Shown: in pieces, positions 22,889-33,221 of the stretch
How the letters are laid out: each line of letters begins with the position of its first letter
How positions within the stretch are numbered: the stretch's first letter is position 1
Source of the DNA: Welwitschia mirabilis
Taxonomy: Eukaryota; Gnetophyta; Gnetopsida; Welwitschiales
Reading direction: 5' to 3'
NCBI GenBank assembly: GCA_051453625.1
Contig: JBOZIK010000001.1
Span: 99,175,094 to 99,231,065, forward strand
DNA length: 55,972 nt
The notes under the pieces: generated by a model
Told to the model about the DNA's origin: nothing
The model's input: only the letters and a program-made list of their open reading frames with translations
Databases searched by the model: none
Made by a program: the position numbers and the translations under genes

Positions 22889-23860
22889 ATGAACCAATTA
22901 ATAGAAGTTACAGCATTAGTAAATGCAGTTAATGATTTATTACGTGAACTTCATGAATAATCTAATGGCAGGGAAAATGGCAATTTTCTTGGAAAAATAA
23001 TGATGTATTTTAATAGAGTAAATCCTCCAACCTTCGAGGGTGTTAACAATGCAACTAATGTAGAAGCATGGCTAATAGCTATTCAAAGGAAACTAGAATT
23101 ATTCAATTTTACTACTTAACAGAAGGCATTACTAGCAACCCATCAACTTGTTAAAGGATCATCATTATGGTGGAATGCAGAAAAACTCCAAGCATCATTT
23201 CCAACATCATTAACATGGGAAGAATTTGAAAAGAGATTCATATGTAGATACATCTTAGAGTTTTTAATTAATGCAAAAGCCGATGAATTCTACAATCTTA
23301 AATAAGGTTTGATAATAGTAGCATAATATGAGCATAAATTTATGGAACTTTTAAGGTATGTTCCTAAACTTACAAGTAATGAAGAAGTAAAAGTGAGAAG
23401 ATTAGTAACTAGTTTACATTCTACTATTCAAAGGCAAGTGAAATTGCTTCAATCAAAGTCACTTATTGAAGCACTAGCAAAGGCAAGAATAAGTAAGAAT
23501 ATTTAAATAATGACAAGGAATTTAAGGAAAGGAAAAGAATTTTATAATAAAGAGAAGAATTTCAAGAGAGAAAGAAGTTGTTCTTTAGAAATAATGACTC
23601 AAATCAAATGGATGGCAAAGGTTAAGTCTTCCAGGTTACTATAGTTCAAGATTAGGACGAAATAAGCCTGAAGATAGACCAATGACTACCTATTGTTTAG
23701 GTAATGGAACTAAATATTTTCAAAAAAATTAAGCTATAATAATTGTGGAGGTCCTCACTATGCCAGAAATTTCCCTAATAAAAAGAACTCAATAGATATA
23801 AGAAAGATTTATGCCTCAACTCCAAATGAAGGGACCTAATTATTTATAGTTTAAGATATA
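22889..23860 (+). pseudogene. Degenerate Ty3/gypsy-type gag
   Basis: From the ATG at 22889 (MNQLIEVTALVNAVNDLL...) a nearly open frame reads through the retrotransposon gag domain. It shows NPPTFEGVNNATNVEAWLI at about 23013-23070, LATHQLVKGSSLWWNAE at about 23128-23180, then TWEEFEKRF and KLTSNEEVKVRRLVTSL. These are the PPTF.G, AxxWL, LxGxAxxWW and WxxFxxxF blocks of PF03732-type gag. Two damaged zinc-knuckle-like segments follow (near 23685-23725 and 23735-23785, the second with NNCGGPHYARNFP). No protease, reverse transcriptase, RNase H or integrase lies between here and the 3' LTR at 24116. The element was thus gag-only, and gag is now broken by stops. Confidence 0.8.
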
Positions 23861-24658
23861 GCAGGTATTAACATTATTCATTTTGAAATAGTTAATTAAG
23901 GATGAATCTATCAAATTACTCCATCAACAAAAGTAGGACTTAGATAGAAGGAGTTTTTCAATTCTTTGGCTAATTATAAGTAATAAGTTTTATGGAACTA
24001 AATAAAATATGTAAGACACCATTATGGGAATAAGTAGAAGCAGAGTAGTTTGAAAAGGTAAAATATTTTGCTAATTTCTAGTTTCTAGGATGAAACCTCT
24101 TAAGGGATGGACAAATGTCACATACCAAATTTTTAACAATCAAGATTTAAGTTTAAAATATTTTAATAAATAAGTTAAAAGAAAATATGAAATTTTATAA
24201 GGCAGATATTTTATGTTAATAGCTAATCATCCCATAATTATTATTTTGTGTTTTGGTTTTATTCATTTAATTACTCATTTTAGCAAATGGTAATGAGTTA
24301 TGAATTCGAAATTGAAATTATTTTGAATAGAGATACTTAAATATTATTTGTAAATGTTAAAGAAATTACTATAATGTTTTTGGAATATTTTATTATTACT
24401 TCTAATATTCTTTTAATTATTTATCAATTATAGTAAGTATAATTTCCAGTTATTATCTACTTAGTGGCTTGATAAGGTAACAAAATCCCAACCATTCCAC
24501 CACCACCTTCACCACTTTTGCCACTTTTACTACACCACTTTCATCATACCACTTCCACCATTTCCACTACCTTCACCATTTCACCACACCACTTCCACCA
24601 TTTATACCACTTTTACCACTCTCTTACTTGGTGCCTCTTCCCATCCAATACTTTTTAC

Positions 24659-24666
24659 TATAAATA
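24659..24666 (+). promoter_or_regulatory. TATA box of the gypsy LTR
   Basis: TATAAATA in the context ctataaataggatc, following a C/T-rich stretch. Transcription of the element would start about 30 bases downstream. The corresponding part of the left LTR is not visible. Confidence 0.7.
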
Positions 24667-25042
24667 GGATCTTTCTCTTCTTATAATTCACATTTTCAAA
24701 AATTTCTTACTATCAAATCTTATGATCTTAATCTTGGAGTTTGTAAAAGCCTTAGAGCCTTGTAATCTTCATGCAATCTTAAGTTTCATTCAAAATTTGA
24801 TATGATTTCATGGCTTGCTTTAACTTCTTATATGGTTTATGGACTTCCATCTATTTCTTGTATGTTCTAATTAATTCTTGCATCTTTTGCATGTTTCATG
24901 ATTTTTTTTTTTTTTGCTATCTTATTTTTCATGTTAGTCTTTTCTTATGCATATAATGTCTTGGCTGTGAATTCAATTCTATGCTTTAAACTTCACTAAG
25001 TGACCAAATTATGCGGCTTCAGGAGCCGGGCCACCTGAAAGG

Positions 25043-25061
25043 CTTCCATTAACCATGGAAG
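25043..25061 (+). other. Hairpin A in the gypsy LTR leader
   Basis: cttccattaaccatggaag: a perfect 7-bp stem with a 5-base loop, preceded by ccacctgaaagg. It lies about 380 bases downstream of the TATA box, so it would be in the RNA. Confidence 0.7.
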
Positions 25062-25158
25062 TGAGCTGTTAGGGTGATCAAGGTGATGTTTGTGATCCAT
25101 CTAGTGGTGCATGACATAACGTCTTTGCAGCTTTAAAGGGTTTATCCCATCTGAAGGG

Positions 25159-25177
25159 TTCCTATTGGTCATAGGAA
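25159..25177 (+). other. Hairpin B in the gypsy LTR leader
   Basis: ttcctattggtcataggaa: again a perfect 7-bp stem and 5-base loop, preceded by ccatctgaaggg. Against hairpin A, three of the seven base pairs differ and each has changed on both sides (C-G to T-A, T-A to C-G, C-G to T-A), so pairing is kept. Confidence 0.7.
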
Positions 25178-25600
25178 TTAACCTCTAGACAAATGGGTAT
25201 TATTAACACCCTTATAACAGAGCATTCTATCATTGTATACTCTTGGATTACTGAGACTTGGATATGTGTATTTGGACGATTATATGTTGTATGAGGTCTT
25301 GGTTACATATGATCTTCTTGAGGATCCTATCTTGAGCTTGGAAAACCCCCTTATCTAAAACCTTGCCATAGATTATCCTGGGAATTGTAAAGGTTGTAGT
25401 TCTCATGCCATTCTTGCCTGTGCAGGATCTACTGTAAAGAAGCCTGTTGGATGAGTAAGCTATTACAGTTTAGATGGAGTGATATTTTCATACTTATTGG
25501 ATGCATTTATTTGAAGGACCTTAGATGTCCTAATTATGTTGAAAATGTGGTTATTATAATTTAGATTTAATTAAAAAGTTTTATGTAATATCTCCCTTTT

Positions 25601-27339
25601 ATTAAAAGAATACACTTCATTATTTGTTTTCTCTTAAGCCAAAGTTATATACTAGTGTTGTGTAGATCATATTGTATACTTGAAATTAAGGTTATATCTA
25701 TATTATAATAGGAAATTATTTTTAAGTAATTGTTAGTATGAATGAATGAGAGTTTAATTAGGAGTTTAAAATTTTAAGTTTCAATAGTAGAATTTTGTCC
25801 TTGGGCCTATTTATTATTTAGATATGAAGAACTTAGACATAAAAGTATGAAGATTTTAATATACAATTTTTAGCTAGGATTTAAATAGACATAATATAAT
25901 AGTATAATATTATGAGGAATCTTTTATACAATGAAAAAAAATAAAAACAACATTAATGAGACTTGATCTATTAACCTTTCATATTTCACCCTTCTATCCT
26001 AATAACAATTTAATAACCAACTAAACATGTGAGGAGACTTGAAACAAATTGTTAAACATTTTCACATGAGTTAACTTGCATCTGTAAAGCAAAAACAACA
26101 AGTTATGGTGTGCAGTGTATTTAGTCCCTTAGATGCCTCATGTCTTTCAAATGCTAAAACATCTCTTATGCCTTGTAGAACCACCAGCTTGTAAACAACA
26201 ATTTTCCTCCTTTCTATACAGGCCTAGTCCATTTTCATGTGTTCTCCTTTCCAATGATGCTTCGAACATCCACATCCTGGCTATCCTTCTGTTTCCAATG
26301 AATTTCAGATAAGGAATGAAATAATTAAGTAAAGCATATGCATACAATATCCTATTTGATTTTTAGGCAATTTATACATTGTTTTCTCACTTTTCCCATG
26401 TGTCGTGCATTCTAAGGCTTTCCTTCTTTTTCAACACAGTCCATTTCTCTAGTTGAAATGCAAAACAAGATAATATTTAAAAGTGTCACAAGAAAAAATG
26501 TATTTGTTGAATTGGGTTAACAGTAGAAAAGAAAAGAATCACATTAGTTTCCATTTATTAAAAAAATGTTGTTAGAATTGCATTAGTAGTGGAAAGGTAA
26601 ATCATGTGAGTGCCCAATAGAAAACGCATCAATAGATTTGCATTAGCAGTTTTTCAATAATGCTTTTATAATAGATAACATTAGTAATGTTAAGTGGTGA
26701 AATCTATTAACAAATCCAACAAATGATGATTCAAATTTCAAACACTTACAAGATATTAAGCAATACCACCTAAAAACATTTCATAATCATTCATTAAATG
26801 AAAACAAAGTGATTTAGAAACACACTTCTTAAAAACATAGAAACACGTTCTTTCTCCTTATCTGAATCAGAAATCATCTTTGCATTCATTGAAAGTTCAA
26901 AGGTCTAAAATGTAACTTTCTGATAGTTTTTTTATAAATATGAGCTTCATCAATGTCCTTTAGGGAAAAATGTAGGTGTTTATAGTCAAAAACATGCTTT
27001 GATTTATCATTTTCATATGTTTTCAATTACCACTTCAAATTGTTATCTTTCTTTAATGCAAAAATGGTTCGAACATAACTTGCTAATGCTTGTTTCAAGA
27101 ACTGGAGCTTACTTCATGTCCATTAGGATAAAAACAGGGGGTTTCTAATTAAAAAAAGACTCTATTTTATCATTTTCAAACTTTTTAACTCGCTATTATC
27201 ATTTGATGAATGAACAACGTAAAATAGTCTAAAAACTTAAGTAATTTATTTTAATTAAATTAGGTCTTATATTTGATATTAGAACAAGAATAAGCCTTTA
27301 GCTACAGGTCTAGTTATATAGAGAGGGTTTTATATTTTG
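25601..27339. other. Unassigned sequence in the nested insertion
   Basis: No transposon domain was recognised. A somewhat less AT-rich patch at 26100-26460 carries a 66-codon minus-strand frame (26147-26347) with no match. It may be distal LTR or another nested repeat. Confidence 0.3.
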
Positions 27340-27556
27340 GGTATCAAAGCAAAAATGATTTTTTGGTTATAGGAAAATATGGATATTACTTTTTGGTATC
27401 AGAGTGACGAGTTTAAAGATTTTCAACTAACAAATTGGGGTATCACGTTTGGGTAATAGAGCAACATTACACTTTTTGATATTAAAAAGCGAACATTACA
27501 TTTTTGTTATTAGAGCGAGTTTGAGTTTTTCAACTACATAAATTTGGGGTATTACA
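27340..27556 (+). repeat. Degenerate tandem array of LTR-end/primer-binding-site-like motifs
   Basis: Motifs of the type attac.tttt(t)ggtatcagagcga recur. They include gggtatcaaagc near 27339, ttggtatcagagtgacgag near 27392, gggtaatagagc near 27452 and ttgttattagagcgag near 27500. Three copies of ggtatta/ggtatca follow a(a)attt(g)gggg. Some units also share gagttt...ttttcaacta. The final ggggtattaca ends at 27556 and is followed by ttaac, close to the ttaat before 19387. Confidence 0.6.
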
Positions 27557-27559
27557 TTA

Positions 27560-28620
27560 ACATAGGAACATTATCAATTACTTGGGCAAGACATTACACT
27601 ATAAGAATTAAAACATGGTTGTAATTAAATGGCTAATAAGAAAGCTCTAGATTATAAGGTCTTCCTATAGAATTCTTCAAATAGCATTAGCATCATATCG
27701 GTTTAGATTACTTTTAAGGAGTCAAAGAAATAATTCAGTTACATTAGTTAGGGCCCATCATTAACAAAGGAATAATCTCACTTTGTTTAATGTTAGAAAT
27801 TTTCAATACATTGGCAAAATCTGGGCAAAGCATTTTTACAAATAAATTAGATAAAGTTATTCCTATAATTATTTGTGAGAAAGAATCAAGAAGTGTTTGT
27901 AGGAGATTCATTCTTCATAATGTGTTTTCCTGGGGAGGTCACCAATGGGTAACATAATAGAATCAAGATATAGCTTTTATTATGATTGAGTATGCTAAAG
28001 CATATGATCAAATTTAATGGGACTTTAATGTTACGTGCCTTCAAACTCTAGGATTTGAACCCAAGTTTTTTTACATGGTTGAGTATCTTTCCAAAGATGC
28101 CAATGCTTATGTAGTAATAAATGTAGATATTTCTCCTTCCTTTCCTATACAATGATTAGCTAGGTAGGGATTTCCTTTAGTACCCTTCTTTTTAATTATC
28201 ACTACAAATTTCTTATGTTATGTAATTAGAAAAGATGAAGCTAACTAGATGCTTCATGGCATATCAATAGAATAATAAGGAAAGTAAATAATGAATATGT
28301 GCTTTGCTGATGATTTATTTTTCTTCATTCAAAATCATAAATATAATGTTGACATATTTTTGTTAGATAAGATTAGTGCTATAATTTATCAAGTTCAAAG
28401 ATAATCTCGGAAAAATGTTTAGGGTATACCCACATATATTAGTGGTTGCAATATGTGCCATGGAAGATTTTACAGATAAAGGATGTATTTAAGGGGTTAG
28501 AGATTCCTTTATCATTTACAGGAAACACTATTAGTTTATGAAATGAGATGCTTAGTAAAATCCAAAAGAAAATTGATAAATGAAAAATTAAAAGGCNNNN
28601 NNNNNNTTTTGGTATGCAAA
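27560..28620 (+). pseudogene. LINE reverse transcriptase remnant (plus strand)
   Basis: The start MANKKALDYKVF (about 27628-27664) matches the (N)KALGPDGF opening block. Next come GPIINKG, LDKVIPIIICEKESRS (II...QSGF block) and RRFILHNV. QDIAFIMIEYAKAYDQI follows with FEKAYDR-like residues, holding the first catalytic Asp position. TCLQTLGFEPKFFYMVEYLSKDANAYVVIN and SFPI...AR-GFPLVPFFLI (the RQGCPL block) lead to CFADDLFFF with an intact FADD at 28303-28314. The order and spacing are those of an L1-type reverse transcriptase, broken by stops. It fits as the continuation of the plus-strand endonuclease that ends at 19386. Confidence 0.8.
28597..28606. other. Short assembly gap (10 N)
   Basis: Unknown bases inside the LINE. 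Confidence 0.95.
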
Positions 28621-31300
28621 GAAATTATTAACTCATGTTTACTTTTCCTTACCTTAGCCAACTATGAATAATCACTATAAAAATTTGGATTCACTATTTA
28701 GGGGATCTATATGATCTATTGATAATGATGAAAAGGGTCTTAACAAGATCACTTAGCATGTTTGTAGCTTTTCAAAGTCTAAAAGAGAGAGAGAGACTTT
28801 ATTAGATACTTTTGTTAATCATAGGCATTATGTACTAAATAGATATTCAAGGCCTTTTCAATANNNNNNNNNNTGGATTTGTTTTTTCTTTCAAGTATTA
28901 AGACTATTTCCCAAAACATAGATCAATTTGGTAAGATATGCATTTAGTTAATTGGAAAATTTCACCACGTCCAATTAAAATTAACAACATTCATCTTTGC
29001 AAAAGTATTTGACAAGTCTAATAAGAGATTTCATAGTAAATAGATGGAACAAAAATTAAGATTCTAGAGTTACACCTTTAACATGTGTACTCATGGTGGC
29101 ACCTTAGTTAAGGATCTACTTTAGCATTATAAGCATCAAGATTAGATTTTAGATGGCTCAAAAAGGTATGCTTTTGTTTGAATATTTATTTCAACAATAA
29201 TAATGCCTTGATCAAGAGGCATTTCATGCTTTGTAGTTTAATACAATACATGCATCAAAGTTTTTAGCTCTTCAGTAATATTTCCATTAGTTAATTCAAA
29301 TAGTAAATCATTTAAGTAATCCTTTGGATGCATTATTATGAAAGGATGGTTTAGCTTTGATTCCTTAAAAAATTTGTAGGGGATAAGTTTTTAGCATTGT
29401 ATTCATAGGTTGAAATCATATATAGTACAACATGACAGTAAAATGCTTCAAAGAAGTCTAGTTAAGAAGATTCGAAGAAATGTGAAAATAGATTACTCTT
29501 CCAAAATATTAGAATTTTCTTTGGTATTTGTTGAATCTTGGTCTTCCGTTACATTAACATCTTTGATATGTAGAAACCATAAATGTTCTTTTTCCACTTT
29601 GCAATTCATAGAAAGATTTTCAACATACTTTCTATGTTTTGGTATATTTGAGGAAAACCTAGAGGAGTTTTGTAAAACCTTCCATAATTTCTCTTCAACA
29701 TGGTATCACCATATCTTAGGAAAATAGTCAAAGACTTTATTAGTCTATTTCTTCATTTGAAAACATCTAAGACCTTGCATTGTTCATTATCTTTAGAGAT
29801 TCAGATGAAAAGTTTATGTTCATGAAGGAAACATTCATACATTTTTGGATAATAAAGGAAAAGCTAATATTTTGCTTTATGTAGATTTTCAAATAGGACA
29901 AAGGTAGAAAAGATCTAATAGGAGGTTAATAACCTCTTGCAACTAATCTAATATTAGCCAAATGATCTATGTTCAGAATGGCAACATGGCCAATGAGGCT
30001 AGCTTTATTCCCTTAGAGAAGTAGAAGAGCCAAAATTAATCTTTTTTTAAATCATGTTTTAATTCATACTTTTTATTAAGTTTTGTTAACAATGCCTATG
30101 ACCTTTAGTCTGGTGGTGGTTAAGATAGCTGAGTCTAATGAACTTGATGGATTTATTTATATTTAAAAAGTTTTAATACAACTTCTTTTGGGATAGAACT
30201 TACATACCCCTACTATGTGTATTATTTCTTCTTAAATCTTGATTTACTTTATTTATAGACTTAAAGGTTTTCCTTTACAATAGGCGTGTCTTTTTATAAT
30301 TATTTTTTTTTAAGTTTAGTAATAGTTATAAATAGTTTAGTACTTATTGAATTTTATGTCATCATTTCCTATCCCATGGTCGTTATCGTTATTTTATTCA
30401 CATTTTTACATTTGCTACATGAACATGTCAATTCAAATAGAACTCAATTATTCTTATTCTTATCTTAGGGTTAATTTTATGTTTGTTTTGAAATGATAAC
30501 TTTCTCAAGATTGTCATTAATTAATGTAGGTAAGCATATTCTTCCTTTCTATCATGCCCATTAATGCAATAGGAATACATTTGAGCCATACATACTATTA
30601 ACATTGTTATCATTATTAGATTAATAGATGTAAAATAAAGTATTAAATGTACTTATAGTGTGATGGATATCTATGTTTACATAAATAATACGTGTAAGAT
30701 TAGGATTTCAAAGTATTAAATGCCTAAGCTAATAGGGTCTACCTATGAGTTTTCATTTGTCTAAGCAAATTAGTGACTCTAGTAAGTGTTGTACAATTTC
30801 TCGTGAATTAATTTATTATTCTTAAGGGAGAAAAAACAAAAGAAAAGAGAAATAGAATAGTATAAAAAGCCATTGATTTAGCAAAGACCAAGAGTTGGGT
30901 TCTTAAAGAATTACTTAAAAGAATCATGTTTTATAAAGGAATGAAAATGAAGTTTGTGTTTGCAAAGAAATTATCCTCTTGTAGAGCATACAAATGTTGG
31001 AAACTTTATATAAGGATATAGTACTAAAAGTTAAAATAAAAAGGTAATTGTCATCTAATGCGAAAAACCATTTTTGAGGAGTATCAAAAGTACCATCTAT
31101 TATAAGATAATTATTATGTCATAGATTATTTACTAAATGAAATTGCTGATAGTGAAGTAAATGCCATGGATCTATCTCTTTATCCCACATTTTAAAAATT
31201 TTTTAAAAAGTTAAAAATCAGGTTTTATGGTGGTTTGTGCATTATTAACAATAAGAGTATTAACTTTTTAAAGATTAATACCAAAAAAATGCTACGACCA
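28621..31300. other. Unassigned sequence after the LINE reverse transcriptase
   Basis: The first few hundred bases probably contain the decayed LINE 3' part. A 105-codon plus-strand open frame at 29410-29727 (MKSYIVQHDSKMLQRSLVKK...) is unusually long for this DNA and not obviously low-complexity, but I do not recognise it. A 60-codon hydrophobic frame at 30286-30468 looks like chance. Confidence 0.35.
28864..28873. other. Short assembly gap (10 N)
   Basis: Unknown bases, in the region expected to hold the 3' part of the LINE. Confidence 0.95.
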
Positions 31301-31309
31301 ATATAGAAC

Positions 31310-31520
31310 TAGTAGAGAATTAAAAGTAAGAGATAAAGTAATGATGAGAAACATGCTTGAATAAAATTTTATAAAGCTTAACAAGTATAGCAAACTAGCT
31401 CTATAGTTTTGTGAATTGTTCACAATTATTAAAAGAATTAGAAATATGATCTACAGATTAGAATTACTCAAAGAATAAAAAAGAGTCAATTTGGTAAAGA
31501 ATACATTCTAGGCTAGACAA
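31310..31520 (+). pseudogene. Gypsy integrase C-terminal remnant
   Basis: One frame reads LKVRDKVMMRNM, then LNKYSKLAL, ELFTIIKRIRNMIYRLELL and KRVN. This is the usual (F/L)KVGDxVxLR...KL.xKxxGPFxVxxxxxxxxYRLxLP...xxxHxVFHVS sequence at the end of Ty3/gypsy integrase. Stops interrupt it. No other pol domain is recognisable nearby, so it is an isolated scrap. Confidence 0.55.
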
Positions 31521-32997
31521 TTGCTAATTTGATTATTCCTTACTTTCAATAATGAATCCCTTTGAGAATTCTTATCTTCAATTAAAAAATTCTACAAGAA
31601 GTTAATGGATAAATCTTAGTAAAATGATTACACTATAACCTTTAGAAATCTTTAAGTTAATCCTCTTTGCAATTCTTTAATGACTAACTATTAGAGATAT
31701 AATCCTAATGTAATAGGTAGCAATACTATAACATATATTGAAAGTATTAAAGCACTAATGATTAGCTAGGTAAGTAAGATTAATTAGTTTATTAAGGTTA
31801 ACAAATAGTTATATTATTAATTAAGGGTCTTAATTCTTCATATGTGAATTTTTCAATGGTATATATTCTATGTCCTATTATATCATTCAAATAATGAAGA
31901 AATCAATTGTATCATCTGGAAATTGTAATTGTGCTATTCTTCACAATTATAAAAGCTACTTATTCAAATTTTTATTATGTCTTTGTTTTATACTGGTTTA
32001 ACAAATAATGAAAATTACATCCTAATACTAACTACTCCTTTCCATGCATAGATGAAAAAGTTGTGGAAATATGTGAAGAAATAAACATCATCTTGAATAA
32101 AGCGTAATAAGAACACACATCCAAGAACAAATGTAAAGCATAAGGGGGAAGTTTATCTAGTCTAATGATCAAGGATCCAATATTATTATTTATTTATAGT
32201 ATTAAGTGTTACTCATCCTCTTTTCAATGCCCTAAAATTAATAAGATGATCATAAAATAGTTTATTATGTATTGTTACGATATATGACTATATGCCAATT
32301 AACCTTAACAAGTTCATCATCATTCAATTTGTGTTATTATTAAGGAAAAGGTTATTATACAAATGAAAAAGTAAAATAATGTAATGTTCATGATGATTAA
32401 TTAAAAAAATTCTAAGTAGAGGTAGAAGGTATTTAGGAGGTTCCCCCTTTTTTTCTTTTTCCCCTTTTAAGTGGGAGATGGGGATGGGTGAGTAGTGACA
32501 TTACATAGCAATTCATGTTGATGAGTTAAAAAGATGGTTTGATGAGAGTTGGAGCCTTGCCTAAATTAACTAGATCTAGCCCTTTCTTAGATATTCCTAG
32601 ATCATGTTGTATTGAATTAATAAAGAAATACATAATATATGTCAGTGCTATCTCTTAAATTCTTTACTATAGATGTCATTTTTCAAGGATAGTCTTTGGA
32701 CCATTAACAAAGATTGGAAAAGTGATTTTGTTATAAGAGAAGAAAAGACATTAAGCAATATAGAAATTATAGAGATGGATCTACATGTGAAGAATGTCAA
32801 AAAAAAATAGTTTAGTTAAGTAATTTATTAAAGCATCATGATGACACTTATATTGTTGAAAGTGGATGAACAAAAATTAAGCACATCAATTTAGTTAATA
32901 TAAGTTGCTCCAAAGAAGCTAGTTATTATAGAAATAAAATTATAATAGTGTCCAAAAATGAGTATAATTCAGAAGTACAAAAGACAAAAATGATTTC
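31521..32997. other. AT-rich unassigned sequence
   Basis: No domain found. A C/T-rich run at about 32443-32470 (ccccctttttttc) is simple sequence. Confidence 0.4.
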
Positions 32998-33002
32998 ATT
33001 GT

Positions 33003-33207
33003 TGTTGGAGTCTATTTTAACAATGGCGCAACAGGTATGCCCATGTATCACGCAAATTCAATTTGGTTCGCTATTACAAGTATATAGTTTCTTATTTATT
33101 TTAATGAAAGCTTTGAGCTACATTTCACGCTGATAGTCTACTCCATTCTCCCTTTTCACTGACCACACATAACCGGGGGATGTGTTGCTAGGTGCTCTGC
33201 AACTTCA
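33003..33207 (+). repeat. 5' LTR of the small copia element
   Basis: TGTTGG start and ...aacttca end. It is 205 bp against 237 bp for the 3' copy; the 3' copy has an extra segment around 35690-35740. Confidence 0.82.
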
Positions 33208-33209
33208 AT

Positions 33210-33221
33210 TGGCGTCGGAGC
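33210..33221 (+). other. Primer-binding-site-like motif of the small copia element
   Basis: tggcgtcggagc, 9 of 12 bases as in tggtatcagagc, two bases after the LTR end. All three differences are A/T to G/C changes, the opposite of the usual decay of methylated repeats. Confidence 0.6.

Larger units (their letters stand above)
24116..25600 (+). repeat. 3' LTR of the gypsy-like element (promoter-bearing part)
   Basis: Starts TGTCACATACC just after a purine-rich stretch (aagggatggacaaa) that would serve as polypurine tract, and repeats the left LTR from 19387. It contains the CCA-rich tract (24488-24625), a TATA box, a transcribed leader with two hairpins, and a GC-rich section near 25020-25210. 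Similarity to an LTR end is unclear beyond about 25600; a candidate right end of the whole element is 27556. Confidence 0.72.
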
